DNA of 64,000 nucleotides from the NCBI GenBank assembly GCA_945892985.1, contig CAMDDU010000018.1, positions 15,655-79,654 of the forward strand, given 5' to 3'. Source of the stretch: CAITSH01 sp945892985 (GTDB lineage: Bacteria > Pseudomonadota > Gammaproteobacteria > Burkholderiales > SG8-39). The notes beneath the pieces were generated by a model that worked only from the letters and a program-made list of their open reading frames with translations, searched no databases and was not told the DNA's origin. The first letter of the stretch is position 1; every line of letters starts with the position of its first letter. Shown one piece after another: positions 38,213 through 47,003 of the stretch. The translations under genes and the position numbers were made by a program.

Positions 38213-38776
38213 ATGACAAGACTTCTGGTTCTTGTACTTATGCTAGTGGCGAGCAGCGCGTCGGCGCAGTTCTATCGCTGGATCGATCAGGCGGGAAAGG
38301 TCCATTATACCGACGCGCCACCGCCACCGGCCGCCGCCAAAAGCGTGGAGCAGAAAAAGCTGGGCGGTAGCGTGATCGAAACCAGCCAGGCGCCCTATCA
38401 GCTGACCGAAGCGGTGCGTATTTACCCGGTGGTTCTATATACCTCACCGTCTTGCAAGGACGGTTGTCCGCAGGCGCGGGAACTGCTGGGCAAGCGCGGC
38501 GTTCCGTTCCGCGAGGTCAGCGTAGCCGATGATGAAAGCAACGCGCTGCTGAAAAAAGTCTCCGGCACCAACCAGGTGCCGACCCTGACCGTGGGCTCGC
38601 AGGTGCAAATCGGCTATGAACCGGGCGGCTTCAACACCCTGCTCGACACGGCGGGCTATCCCAAGAACGCGATCAACTTGCCGGGTGCAATCAAGGCCAT
38701 GACACCGGCAACAGCCGCAAAGCCACAAGCCCCCGCCGCGACAGCCCTGCCGGGCAACGCCAAGACCACGCAGTAA
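38213..38776 (+). CDS. Exported DUF4124 - glutaredoxin-like protein
   Basis: A 187-residue protein with a signal peptide (residues 1-18, ending SASA) and a DUF4124 motif FYRWIDQAGKVHYTDAPPP at about 20-38. A glutaredoxin/thioredoxin-like domain follows at about 70-155: VVLYTSPSCKDGCPQARELLGKRGVPFREV and cis-Pro segment NQVPTLTVG. The cysteines are in CKDGC spacing (three residues between) rather than CxxC. A Pro/Ala-rich tail ends the protein. A periplasmic thiol role is likely but the target is unknown. It starts 22 bp after prlC. Confidence 0.85.
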   Translation: MTRLLVLVLMLVASSASAQFYRWIDQAGKVHYTDAPPPPAAAKSVEQKKLGGSVIETSQAPYQLTEAVRIYPVVLYTSPSCKDGCPQARELLGKRGVPFREVSVADDESNALLKKVSGTNQVPTLTVGSQVQIGYEPGGFNTLLDTAGYPKNAINLPGAIKAMTPATAAKPQAPAATALPGNAKTTQ

Positions 38777-38842
38777 AAATTTCAACCGAGGTCTTGAATC
38801 CGTGCCGCAGCCGGGCTACGGAACACCTGAATCGAACCACCC

Positions 38843-39607
38843 ATGAAACTCGCCACTTGGAACGTCAACTCACTCAAGGTCCGCCTGCCCCATGTGCTCG
38901 ACTGGTTGGGCAAAAACCAGCCGGACGCGCTGTGCCTGCAAGAGCTGAAAATGGAGGACGCAAAATTTCCGCTGGCGGATATCCAAGCCGCCGGCTACCA
39001 CGCGGCCTTCCTCGGACAAAAAACCTATAACGGCGTCGCCATTCTTTCGCGCATCCCGGCCGAGGATGTCGTGCATAACATCCCGGATCACGCCGACGAA
39101 CAAAAGCGCGTCATCGGCGCGACGATTGCCGGCGTGCGCGTCATTTGCGCCTACGTTCCCAACGGGCAATCGATCGGCTCCGACAAATACGCCTACAAGC
39201 TAAACTGGTTGGCGGCATTTCACCGCTGGCTGGCGCAAGAGGCGGAACGCCACCCGCACATCGCTGTTCTGGGCGACTACAACATCGCCCCGGAAGACCG
39301 CGACGTACACGACCCCAAAGCCTGGGAGGGCCAGGTTCTGGTGAGCGAACCGGAACGCGAGGCCTTTCGCGGCCTCATCGCGCTCGGTTTCACTGACAGC
39401 TTTCGCCTGTTCGATCAACCGGAAAAATCCTTCACTTGGTGGGACTACCGCATGAACGGATTCAAGCGCAATCTGGGTATGCGCATCGACCACATTCTTT
39501 TATCAAAAAAACTGGCCGAACAGTGCGCGCGCTGCGCGGTTGATCTGGAACCGAGAAAACTTGAACGTCCGTCAGACCACACACCACTGGTGTGCGAACT
39601 GCGCTAA
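38843..39607 (+). CDS. xthA: Exodeoxyribonuclease III (AP endonuclease)
   Basis: XthA cleaves DNA at abasic sites and removes 3' blocks in base excision repair. The 254-residue protein has [16 protein letters not shown] (metal-binding Asn), [10 protein letters not shown] (catalytic Glu), [17 protein letters not shown], and the C-terminal SDHTPLV with the active-site Asp-His pair. Length is standard. It is in the same direction as prlC and the DUF4124-glutaredoxin gene and ends just before REP copy B. Confidence 0.95.
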   Translation: MKLATWNVNSLKVRLPHVLDWLGKNQPDALCLQELKMEDAKFPLADIQAAGYHAAFLGQKTYNGVAILSRIPAEDVVHNIPDHADEQKRVIGATIAGVRVICAYVPNGQSIGSDKYAYKLNWLAAFHRWLAQEAERHPHIAVLGDYNIAPEDRDVHDPKAWEGQVLVSEPEREAFRGLIALGFTDSFRLFDQPEKSFTWWDYRMNGFKRNLGMRIDHILLSKKLAEQCARCAVDLEPRKLERPSDHTPLVCELR

Positions 39608-39629
39608 CCGGGGCGCCCCGCACAGAATA

Positions 39630-39664
39630 GGCTGGAAACCCGCACCAGTGGCGGGTTTCCAGCC
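39630..39664. repeat. REP-like palindrome, copy B (also likely xthA terminator)
   Basis: This is the best copy of the family: GGCTGGAAACCCGC (39630-39643) and its perfect complement (39651-39664) flank ACCAGTG. It lies 22 bp after the xthA stop codon. Confidence 0.8.
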
Positions 39665-40011
39665 TGTCCGCCTAAAGCGGACTATGGCCTGTTTTCACGG
39701 CGAACGCATTACGCAATCACTTTGCACACCCCTACAAGACGGAAGACGGCCTTTTCCGCGACGATTCCACTGCCAGATCTGCGCGCGCGCAATCCCGGCG
39801 CTTGTGGCGTCTTTCATCCCCGTGAACACCGTCACGCTTCGACGTTCCGTTGCAAGTCCGCCCCAAAGAGCGCTGTCAGCATAAATTTTCTTACGCCTGA
39901 CCCGTATCGCCCATCGCAATGATCAAGGCGGCCCAGAGCGCGCATCACACATCACCCCGCAGCATTTATGCCGCGTATTGGCAGTTATTGGCGGCAACAA
40001 AGGGGACAATA

Positions 40012-40075
40012 TTTCACAATATGCTCTATTTTTCATATTATGAAATTTACTGTAATTAATTTCCATATTATGAGA
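40012..40075. promoter_or_regulatory. Triple TTTCATATTATGAAA-like operator cluster
   Basis: A perfect 15-mer palindrome TTTCATATTATGAAA lies at 40031-40045. TTCCATATTATGAGA at 40061-40075 differs at two symmetric positions. A weaker TTTCACAATATGCTC lies at 40012-40026. They sit 125-190 bp upstream of the reductase-like gene at 40200. The pattern looks like binding sites of a dimeric regulator, perhaps IclR or GntR type. No regulator gene is next to them. Confidence 0.5.
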
Positions 40076-40199
40076 TTGAATTCCTAACGATAAAATCCTG
40101 TGCTAGTCTGCGTTTTCTGTCTTTGGTCCGGCGAACATCCAAGCCATCGCGACCCGCGCCGCGCAAACCTGGCAAAGACAGCACAAACGGAGGATTCAA

Positions 40200-41279
40200 A
40201 TGAACAAGACATACAAAATATTAATCATGGGTGCGTCCTACGGCTCATTGCTCGCGACCAAACTCGTGCTCGCCGGACACACCGTAAAAATGATCTGCCT
40301 CGCAGCCGAAGCCGAGGTGTTCAACAAGGAAGGCGCCATCGTGCGCATGCCGATCAAGGGGCGCTCCGGGCTGGTCGAGATCGATTCACGCAAATTGCCC
40401 GGCAAGCTCTCCGCCGAGGCCCCCGGTACGGTCAAGCCCACCGACTACGATCTCATAGCACTTGCCATGCAAGAGCCGCAATACCGTTCACCCGGCGTGC
40501 GCGAATTGCTCGAGGCCGTTGCCAAATCAAAGGTGCCTTGCATGTCGATCATGAACATGCCGCCATTGCCGTATGTGGCGCGCATCCCGGGAGTCGACGT
40601 CAACGCCTGCCGCGGCGCCTACACCGACCCCACCGTCTGGGACAGCTTTGATCCGGCACTGCTCACCCTTTGCAGCCCGGACCCGCAGGCATTTCGCCCG
40701 CCGGAGGAAAAAGTCAATGTGCTGCAGGTCCGCCTGCCCACCAATTTCAAGGCGGCACGCTTCGATTCGGACGCACACACCGCCATCCTGCGCCAGCTCG
40801 AAGCCGACATTGAAGCGGTGCGCTTCGACACGCCGGAAGGAAAGATTGAATTGCCGGTAAAACTCAAGGTGCATGACTCGGTGTTCGTGCCGCTCGCCAA
40901 GTGGAGCATGCTCATGGCGGGCAACTACCGCTGCATCACCGCCAAGGGCATGCGCCCCATCCAGGAAGCGGTGCACTCGGATATTGAGGCCTCGCGGGCC
41001 GTCTACAGTTGGGTGGCCAAACTTTGCATGTCGCTGGGCGCCGCAGAGAAGGATCTGGTGCCTTTCGAAAAGTACGCCAATGCCGCGCAAGGGCTCGCCA
41101 GTCCGTCGTCGGCGGCGCGCGCACTGTTTGGCGGTGCCCAGAACATCGAACGCGTCGACCGGCTTGTGCAGACCATCGCGGCGCAAAAAGGCATGCGTTG
41201 CGCCGATATCGATGAGGTGGTGGCCCTGGTCGATGCGAAACTCGAATCCAACCGCGCGGCCGCTGCAGCGGTAAAGTAG
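40200..41279 (+). CDS. Ketopantoate reductase-like (ApbA/PanE N-terminal fold) protein, function unknown
   Basis: A 359-residue protein starting with a Rossmann-type segment ILIMGASYGSLLATKLVLAGHTVKMIC that resembles the NAD(P) site of PanE/ApbA. The usual GAGAIG is replaced by GASYGS, which raises doubt about normal cofactor binding. The middle contains NMPPLPYV and DPTVWDSFDP. The C-terminal helical part (GLASPSSAARALFGGAQNIERVDRLV) resembles the ketopantoate reductase dimer domain. It is longer than PanE (about 300). It is preceded by an AT-rich operator zone and has GGAGG at 40189-40193. It is not assigned to pantothenate synthesis. Confidence 0.6.
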   Translation: MNKTYKILIMGASYGSLLATKLVLAGHTVKMICLAAEAEVFNKEGAIVRMPIKGRSGLVEIDSRKLPGKLSAEAPGTVKPTDYDLIALAMQEPQYRSPGVRELLEAVAKSKVPCMSIMNMPPLPYVARIPGVDVNACRGAYTDPTVWDSFDPALLTLCSPDPQAFRPPEEKVNVLQVRLPTNFKAARFDSDAHTAILRQLEADIEAVRFDTPEGKIELPVKLKVHDSVFVPLAKWSMLMAGNYRCITAKGMRPIQEAVHSDIEASRAVYSWVAKLCMSLGAAEKDLVPFEKYANAAQGLASPSSAARALFGGAQNIERVDRLVQTIAAQKGMRCADIDEVVALVDAKLESNRAAAAAVK

Positions 41280-41286
41280 GCAACCC

Positions 41287-41329
41287 TCCTGCGGGGACTT
41301 GCGCCTTTACGCGCGCCGTCCTCGCAGGA
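41287..41329. terminator. Hairpin between convergent reductase-like gene and ntrC
   Basis: TCCTGCGGGGAC (41287-41298) pairs with GTCCTCGCAGGA (41318-41329) with one G-U pair and a 19-nt loop. It lies between convergent stops. There is no strong T-tract. Confidence 0.4.
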
Positions 41330-41356
41330 CTACCAGCAGAACACGGCCCAACAGCA

Positions 41357-42772
41357 TCAGGCCTCTTCGGCCCGATTGCCCTTGTCCTCCAGGCCAAGTT
41401 CCTGAATTTTGCGCGTAATAGTGTTGCGGCCTATGCCCAGCAAATTGGCCGCTTCAATGCGCCGCCCGCCGGTATGTGCCAGCGCCTTGGCGATAAGCAC
41501 TTTTTCAAACTCGCGCGACAACGAATCCATGATGCCCGACTCGCCGCGCGCGAGGGCTTTTTCCGCCTCGCGCGACAGCGCGCCAATCCAATCGGAACCC
41601 TGCACACGCGAAGATTCTTCACGCAACTCTGGCGGCAGATCGTTGATTTCTATCGACTGCCCCGCCGCCATCACCGTCAGCCAGTGACAGACGTTCTCAA
41701 GCTGGCGCACGTTGCCCGGAAAGTCATGTGCGCTCAGATAATTCATCGCCGCTTCGGTAAGACGCTTGGCCTCCATGCCAAGCTCTTTCGCGCTCTTCGC
41801 CAGGAAATGACGCGCCAGCAGCGGAATATCCTCGCGCCGTTCGCGCAGTGACGGCAGGCGCAGACGAATGACGTTCAAACGATGATAGAGGTCCTCGCGA
41901 AATTGTCCGTCCTTGACCCACGCCTCAAGATTCTGGTGGGTCGCGGCAATGACACGCACATTGGACTTGATAGGTTGATGACCGCCGACGCGGTAAAAAT
42001 TGCCGTCTGAAAGAACCCGCAACAGCCGCGTCTGCAAATCAGCTGGCATGTCGCCGATCTCATCGAGAAACAGCGTCCCGCCCTCCGCCTGTTCAAAACG
42101 GCCACGGCGCATGGCTTGAGCGCCGGTGAACGCGCCGCGCTCGTGACCAAACAGCTCGGACTCAAGCAGGTCCTTGGGCATTGCCGCGGTGTTGATTGCG
42201 ACAAACGGCTTGGACGCGCGCGCACTATGCCGGTGAAGGGCCTGGGCGACCAACTCTTTGCCAGAGCCGGATTCGCCGGTGATGAGCACCGTCGCATTAG
42301 ATTGGGAAAGCCGACCGATGGCCCGAAACACTTCCTGCATCGAAGGCGCCTGGCCGAGAATTTCCGGCGAAGCCTGAGCCACTTCAGCCACCTCGTCCTC
42401 GCGCATCGATTCGTCGATTGCGCGCCTGATCAACTCGACCGCCTGGTCGACATCGAAGGGTTTGGGCAGGTACTCAAACGCCCCGCCCTGAAACGCCGCC
42501 ACCGCCGACTCCAGATCCGAATACGCGGTCATGATAATCACCGGCAGCGTCGGATATCTTTGCTTGATGTTTTGCAGCAAATCCAGGCCGGACGTGCCGG
42601 GCATGCGAATGTCCGAAACGAGCACCTGCGGCGCCCCCGAGGCGAGCGCATCGATTGCATCCTGGGCGAGGGCGAAAGTCTTGTAGGCAATGCCCTCGCG
42701 CGTCAGCGCTTTTTCGAACACCCAGCGTATGGACTTGTCGTCATCAACGACCCAGACCGGTTTCATATTCAT
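41357..42772 (-). CDS. ntrC: Nitrogen regulation response regulator NtrC (NR-I)
   Basis: NtrC activates sigma-54 promoters when nitrogen is limiting. The 471 residues comprise a receiver domain with phospho-acceptor Asp54 (LVSDIRMPG) and an AAA+ domain with Walker [13 protein letters not shown] and the sigma-54 contact loop GAFTGA. The Fis-type helix-turn-helix [24 protein letters not shown] is at the C-terminus. It follows ntrB by 21 bp on the minus strand. NtrC-like binding sites lie upstream of glnA in the same cluster. Confidence 0.96.
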   Translation of the reverse strand: MNMKPVWVVDDDKSIRWVFEKALTREGIAYKTFALAQDAIDALASGAPQVLVSDIRMPGTSGLDLLQNIKQRYPTLPVIIMTAYSDLESAVAAFQGGAFEYLPKPFDVDQAVELIRRAIDESMREDEVAEVAQASPEILGQAPSMQEVFRAIGRLSQSNATVLITGESGSGKELVAQALHRHSARASKPFVAINTAAMPKDLLESELFGHERGAFTGAQAMRRGRFEQAEGGTLFLDEIGDMPADLQTRLLRVLSDGNFYRVGGHQPIKSNVRVIAATHQNLEAWVKDGQFREDLYHRLNVIRLRLPSLRERREDIPLLARHFLAKSAKELGMEAKRLTEAAMNYLSAHDFPGNVRQLENVCHWLTVMAAGQSIEINDLPPELREESSRVQGSDWIGALSREAEKALARGESGIMDSLSREFEKVLIAKALAHTGGRRIEAANLLGIGRNTITRKIQELGLEDKGNRAEEA

Positions 42773-42793
42773 TGGTTCTTTCTCATAATTCCG

Positions 42794-43864
42794 TCAGGGA
42801 AAAGGCAGCACGATGCGAAAACACGTTCTGCCAGGCTGGCTCTCCACTTCGATGACGCCGTGATGATGCTGCACGAAGGTTTGCGCCAGCGTGAGGCCCA
42901 GGCCGGTCCCGCCTTCCCGACCGGAAACGAGCGGATAGAAGACTCGATCACGGATTTCAGGAGGAATTCCCGGCCCATCATCGATCACTTGCAATTCTAA
43001 TGCCAGCCGATAACGCTTCCTGGCCAGCGTCACCTGCCGCACGACACGCGTGCGCAGTTCAATCACCCCGGAGCCAGAAAGTTGCGGCCACGTGCCAGCT
43101 TGTGCTGCAATCGCCTGTGCTGCGTTACGTGCGATATTCAGGATGACTTGAATCAGTTGTTCACGATCTGCCTGGATCTCCGGCAGGCTGGTGTCATAGT
43201 TACGACGAATCCGGATGCCGTTTGGAAACTCGGCCAGGATCAGGCTGCGCACCCGCTCGCATACCTCGTGAATGTTGAGCGGGCCGATATGCGGCGGCCG
43301 GTGCGGCGTGAGCATGCGATCCATCAAGGACTGCAGCCGGTCCGCCTCCTTGATGATCACCTGGGTGTATTCGCGCAGTTCGGGACGATCGAGCTCGCGT
43401 TCAAGCAACTGTGCCGAGCCGCGCAAGCCGCCCAGCGGATTCTTGATCTCGTGCGCCAGATTCCGGATCAGCTCGCGATTGGCCAGATGCTGGTTGAGCT
43501 GCTGCTCCTCGCGCTCAATACGCAGCTGCTGCTCAATGGGGCGCAACTCCATGATCAACTGAAAAGACCCGTTGTCCACCGGCGTCACAATGCAGTTGAG
43601 CGCAAGCGGCTCCAGTCCGGCGCGTCCGAGAATGCGCTCCTGCTCGGCAAACCCCCAACCGCTACTAATCGACTGGCGCAGCTTCGCCTCGAATTCACCG
43701 GCATCTGTAAAGAGGTCAAGGAAAGGTTGGCCGAGAATGCTCTTCTGGCCAACGTCAAAGAGCGCCTCGGCCGCAGGATTGAGGTATTGGACAGACAGAC
43801 GCCCGTCTAGCGTCACCACCGCCGTGGCGAGCAGATCGAGTCCCGAATAGGACGGGGCAAGCAT
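42794..43864 (-). CDS. ntrB: Nitrogen regulation sensor kinase NtrB (NR-II)
   Basis: NtrB phosphorylates and dephosphorylates NtrC under control of PII. The 356-residue cytosolic kinase has an N-terminal PAS domain (LDGRLSVQYLNPAAEALFDVG), the His phospho-acceptor in NLAHEIKNPLGGLRGSAQLLE, and ATPase boxes VIDDGPGIPPE and GREGGTGLGLTLAQ. The ATG at 43864 (MLAPSYSGLDLL) was chosen; an in-frame TTG at 43876 is possible. It lies downstream of the DUF4124 gene and upstream of ntrC. Confidence 0.94.
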   Translation of the reverse strand: MLAPSYSGLDLLATAVVTLDGRLSVQYLNPAAEALFDVGQKSILGQPFLDLFTDAGEFEAKLRQSISSGWGFAEQERILGRAGLEPLALNCIVTPVDNGSFQLIMELRPIEQQLRIEREEQQLNQHLANRELIRNLAHEIKNPLGGLRGSAQLLERELDRPELREYTQVIIKEADRLQSLMDRMLTPHRPPHIGPLNIHEVCERVRSLILAEFPNGIRIRRNYDTSLPEIQADREQLIQVILNIARNAAQAIAAQAGTWPQLSGSGVIELRTRVVRQVTLARKRYRLALELQVIDDGPGIPPEIRDRVFYPLVSGREGGTGLGLTLAQTFVQHHHGVIEVESQPGRTCFRIVLPFP

Positions 43865-43904
43865 GCGCTTCAGCAACAGGCCGCGCAGCGACGCGCAGCG
43901 TTGC

Positions 43905-44408
43905 TTACTTCAGGGTGGAGAGTTCCTTTTGCAGCGCCTGGATGTTTTTCTGGTGCTGGTCTACCCTGTCCTTGAACGGCTGCAAACGTTCCGTCACCTT
44001 GGCGAAATTGCGCTCGTCGCCATTGCGCACCTGCTCCTGCTCGACGAGCTTCTGCTGCGCGTCCTTGAGAAACTGCTGCTCTGCGCCGAGTTCGGTTTGC
44101 AGTATCTTTCGTCTGCCGTCGTCGCGCGACTTTTGCGTCGCGACATCCACGCGCGGAAAGCCCGCCGGTGTCGGTGTCGTGGCGGCACGTGACGTCTGGC
44201 CAGCCGGGGCGGCCGGTATCGGCGGCACCACCGAAACCTCCCGGCTTACAGCCGTGCATTTTTTGCCCGACATCTCTTCCTTGACGTTGGTGTAAGTCGA
44301 ACGCCCGTTTTCGTCCTTGCACAAATAAGTTGTGCCGGCACCTTGCGCCATCGACCAGGAGCTGGCGCAGATCAGAACCAAAACACTTATATAGCGCATG
44401 ACATTCAT
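43905..44408 (-). CDS. Exported DUF4124 protein with coiled coil, between glnA and ntrB
   Basis: About 167 residues. A signal peptide (MNVMRYISVLVLICASSWSMA) is followed by a DUF4124-type segment TTYLCKDENGRSTYTN, with a Cys pair (YLCKDE, KKCTAV). A Pro/Ala/Thr linker precedes a charged C-terminal coiled coil (ELGAEQQFLKDAQQKLVEQEQ to the end). Several in-frame ATGs exist from 44438; 44408 gives the cleanest signal peptide. It sits inside the glnA-ntrB-ntrC cluster but after the glnA terminator, 40 bp upstream of ntrB. The role in nitrogen control is unknown and may be none. Confidence 0.8.
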   Translation of the reverse strand: MNVMRYISVLVLICASSWSMAQGAGTTYLCKDENGRSTYTNVKEEMSGKKCTAVSREVSVVPPIPAAPAGQTSRAATTPTPAGFPRVDVATQKSRDDGRRKILQTELGAEQQFLKDAQQKLVEQEQVRNGDERNFAKVTERLQPFKDRVDQHQKNIQALQKELSTLK

Positions 44409-44503
44409 CAGGAAATCGCCCGAGCGACACATCATCAAAAGAGTGCATGAAGTCTAGGCCAGAACCCACGTGATTTCAAACCTTTTACGGCTGCATTAAT
44501 GAA

Positions 44504-44527
44504 AACGGGGGCAGCAATGCCCCCGTT
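44504..44527 (-). terminator. glnA terminator
   Basis: AACGGGGGCA and TGCCCCCGTT form a perfect 10-bp stem with a 4-nt loop. On the minus strand it is followed by TTTC. It lies 24 bp past the glnA stop. It would reduce read-through into the DUF4124-ntrBC genes, giving the classic high glnA / low ntrBC ratio. Confidence 0.85.
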
Positions 44528-44550
44528 GGAAAAAACATCCAAACATTTGA

Positions 44551-45966
44551 TTACAGACTGTAATACATATCAAACTCGATAGGATGCGTGGTCATGCGGA
44601 AACGCGTGACCTCGTCCATCTTGAGTGTGATGTAGGCATCGAGCATATCGTCGGAGAACACACCACCCTTGGTCAGAAAAGCGCGATCTTTGTCGAGTTC
44701 GGCCAGGGCCTGATCGAGCGAATGGCAGACGGTCGGAACCTTTGCCGCTTCTTCCGGCGGCAGGTGATACAAGTCCTTGTCGATCGGCTCGCCCGGATGG
44801 ATTTTGTTCTGCACACCATCGAGGCCTGCCATCAACAACGCGGCAAACGCCATGTAGGGGTTGGCAGTGGGATCCGGAAAACGAACCTCTACACGACGCC
44901 CCTTGGGATCGGTGACATAGGGAATACGGCAGGCCGCCGAACGATTGCGCGCAGAGTAAGCCAGGTTGATCGGCGCCTCGAAGCCCGGAACCAGGCGCTT
45001 GTAGCTGTTGGTGCCCGGGTTGGTGATGGCGTTGAGCGCCTTGGCGTGCTTGATCACACCGCCGATGTAATGCAACGCAAAATCCGACAGACCGGCGTAA
45101 CCGTCGCCGGCAAACAGGTTTTTGCCGTCCTTCCATACCGACTGGTGCACGTGCATGCCCGAACCATTGTCGCCCACAACCGGCTTGGGCATGAACGTGG
45201 CGGTCTTGCCATAGGACGCGGCAACCATGTGGACCGTGTACTTGAGAATCTGGTTCCAGTCGGCTCGTTTTACCAGGCTGTTGAAACGCGTGCCGATTTC
45301 GCACTGGCCGGCCGTGGCGACTTCGTGGTGATGCACCTCGACTTCAACGCCCTGCGCTTCGAGCGCAAGCGACATCGCGTTACGGATGTCCTGCAGCGTA
45401 TCGGTCGGCGGAACGGGGAAGTAACCGCCCTTTACCGGGGCGCGGTGCGCCATGTTGCCGCCGTCATACTCGATGCCGCTCGACCAAGGCGCCTCTTCGG
45501 AACTGATTTTCACGAAGGAGCCGGACATGTCCGCACCCCAGGTGACGGAATCAAAAATGAAAAATTCCGGTTCGGGACCAAAGTAAGCCACATCGCCCAG
45601 GCCGCTGGACTTGAGGTAAGCCTCGGCGCGCTTGGCAAGCGAGCGCGGATCGCGGTCATACCCTTTGCCGGTGGACGGCTCGATCACATCGCAGGTGATG
45701 TTAAGTGTGGTTTCATCGGTGAACGGATCAATGCGCGCCGAATCCGGATCCGGATACAACAGCATGTCTGAGGCTTCAATACCCTTCCAGCCGGCGATCG
45801 AGGAGCCGTCGAAGGCATGGCCGTTGTCGAACTTGTCCTGGGTGAACTGATGATGCGGCACCTGGACGTGCTGTTCCTTACCCCTGGTATCGGTGAAACG
45901 GATGTCAACGAACTTGACTTCCTGATCCTTGATCATCTTCAGTACATCGGCGGCAGACAATGCCAT
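44551..45966 (-). CDS. glnA: Glutamine synthetase type I
   Basis: GlnA makes glutamine from glutamate, ammonia and ATP, as a dodecamer in the cytosol. The 471 residues show [17 protein letters not shown], the metal/substrate segments PEPEFFIFD and [31 protein letters not shown], and [10 protein letters not shown]. The adenylylation tyrosine lies in the [11 protein letters not shown] loop near residue 398, so activity is probably controlled by GlnE. AGGAG sits 7 nt before the ATG. A sigma-54 promoter and three NtrC-like sites lie upstream. Confidence 0.97.
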   Translation of the reverse strand: MALSAADVLKMIKDQEVKFVDIRFTDTRGKEQHVQVPHHQFTQDKFDNGHAFDGSSIAGWKGIEASDMLLYPDPDSARIDPFTDETTLNITCDVIEPSTGKGYDRDPRSLAKRAEAYLKSSGLGDVAYFGPEPEFFIFDSVTWGADMSGSFVKISSEEAPWSSGIEYDGGNMAHRAPVKGGYFPVPPTDTLQDIRNAMSLALEAQGVEVEVHHHEVATAGQCEIGTRFNSLVKRADWNQILKYTVHMVAASYGKTATFMPKPVVGDNGSGMHVHQSVWKDGKNLFAGDGYAGLSDFALHYIGGVIKHAKALNAITNPGTNSYKRLVPGFEAPINLAYSARNRSAACRIPYVTDPKGRRVEVRFPDPTANPYMAFAALLMAGLDGVQNKIHPGEPIDKDLYHLPPEEAAKVPTVCHSLDQALAELDKDRAFLTKGGVFSDDMLDAYITLKMDEVTRFRMTTHPIEFDMYYSL

Positions 45967-46142
45967 TTTTTTCTCCTAAAGTGCGGGTTACGTGAAAATC
46001 GTCGGACGGGGGGCCTGATTGGGCGTATGAGCAAAGTCACCAAACATCATCTGCGAACGTACTCTGCCTGTGTATATTTCCAAACACATTGTGAGTAAGT
46101 CGAATAGAAATCAGCAGAAAGCATGCCACCGTCAAAAACAGG

Positions 46143-46158
46143 GGCGATCATTGTGCCA
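46143..46158 (-). promoter_or_regulatory. Sigma-54 (-24/-12) promoter of glnA
   Basis: On the minus strand TGGCACAATGATCGCC places GG and GC exactly 10 nt apart, as in TGGCAC-N5-TTGCA. It lies about 180 bp upstream of the glnA ATG, with transcription expected from about 46132. The -12 box is imperfect (TCGCC). The sites further upstream support it. Confidence 0.75.
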
Positions 46159-46192
46159 CAAGCCTGCACGCTGAATTAGCTCCCACTTGTCC

Positions 46193-46267
46193 GCACCATT
46201 ATGGTGCTCTTGTGTCGAATAATGCAATATTACGGTGCGAACGCGGACAGTCGCACCATAAAGGTTC
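46193..46267. promoter_or_regulatory. Three phased NtrC-like binding sites upstream of glnA
   Basis: GCACCATTATGGTGC at 46193-46207 is a perfect NtrC palindrome (GCACC-N5-GGTGC). GCAATATTACGGTGC at 46224-46238 and GCACCATAAAGGTTC at 46253-46267 each keep one full half-site. The centres are 31 and 29 bp apart, about three helical turns, so bound dimers would face the same side. Relative to the inferred start they lie near -68, -99 and -128. The last one ends 34 bp before the rhodanese gene. Confidence 0.75.
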
Positions 46268-46301
46268 ATTTTTACAATCTACTGAAAGATTCAAACTTTT
46301 T

Positions 46302-46754
46302 ATGGAAACGCCTGAAACCCTGTTTGAAAAAGCCCGGCAGCGCGCCCTTGAAGCGCGCTTGCCGTATGCCGGCGCCTTGCTAGCAGATGAAGCACAAGCC
46401 CTGTTGCAATCGAATGTCGGCGCGCGCTTGGTGGATGTGCGCACAAAAGCAGAACTCGAATGGGTCGGCCGGGTGCCGGGCGCAATCGAAATCGAGTGGA
46501 ACAGCTGGCCCGGCAGCCAACCCAATGCCAACTTCATCGCGCAATTGCAGGCGGCGGTGCCGGCCGGCACCCCCTTGCTGTTCATGTGCCGCAGCGGCGT
46601 TCGCTCACACAATGCCGCGACTGCCGCAACGCAGGCCGGATTTGCGCAGAGTATTAATGTGCTGCAGGGATTTGAGGGCGACAAGGATCCGCTGGGCCAG
46701 CGCAACAACATTGGCGGGTGGCGCAAAGCCGGCCTGCCCTGGACGCAGTCATAA
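46302..46754 (+). CDS. Rhodanese-like domain protein
   Basis: A 150-residue single-domain rhodanese. Features are ARLVDVRTKAELEWVGRVPGAIEIEW, the active-site loop FMCRSGVRSHNAA with the catalytic Cys, and the C-terminal GGWRKAGLPW typical of small bacterial rhodaneses. The ATG at 46302 gives METPETLFEKA; upstream in-frame starts run into the NtrC site region. No clear ribosome site is seen. It is divergent from glnA and shares its regulatory region, so nitrogen control is possible. Substrate unknown. Confidence 0.9.
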   Translation: METPETLFEKARQRALEARLPYAGALLADEAQALLQSNVGARLVDVRTKAELEWVGRVPGAIEIEWNSWPGSQPNANFIAQLQAAVPAGTPLLFMCRSGVRSHNAATAATQAGFAQSINVLQGFEGDKDPLGQRNNIGGWRKAGLPWTQS

Positions 46755-47003
46755 ATACGCCTGAAAATCCGGACGCCTGGCCGTTGCACTATTCCTGCAA
46801 CACAAGTAGGCGAAGACGCCCGATTACCGCCTGATCAATGCGCCAGGGACTTTTGACGCCACCTGCTTCGCCCAGGAATGGCGCGATGACGCTGGTCGCC
46901 CGACCAGGACTGGCCGCGGATGACACACCCGATGCGGGGGCCCGACTCGCAGACAACGTGGTCAAGCTCAGACACCGACATCGCATTTAAAAAGGAGAAC
47001 GCA

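Larger units (their letters stand above)
39608..40199. other. 592-bp gene-free region with REP copy B and an AT-rich operator zone
   Basis: No convincing gene is present. The left part holds REP copy B (39630-39664). From about 39980 to 40100 the composition shifts to strongly AT-rich, unlike the rest of the window, and contains three TTTCATATTATGAAA-like palindromes. Short open frames here show no recognisable family. Confidence 0.6.

Noticed and set aside
44584..45771. 395-codon plus-strand open frame opposite glnA
   Set aside because: Antisense shadow of a highly conserved gene; no recognisable domain.
46755..47003. Possible small genes between the rhodanese and cyanase genes
   Set aside because: Frames are short and interrupted, with no recognised family; treated as the cyanase leader.
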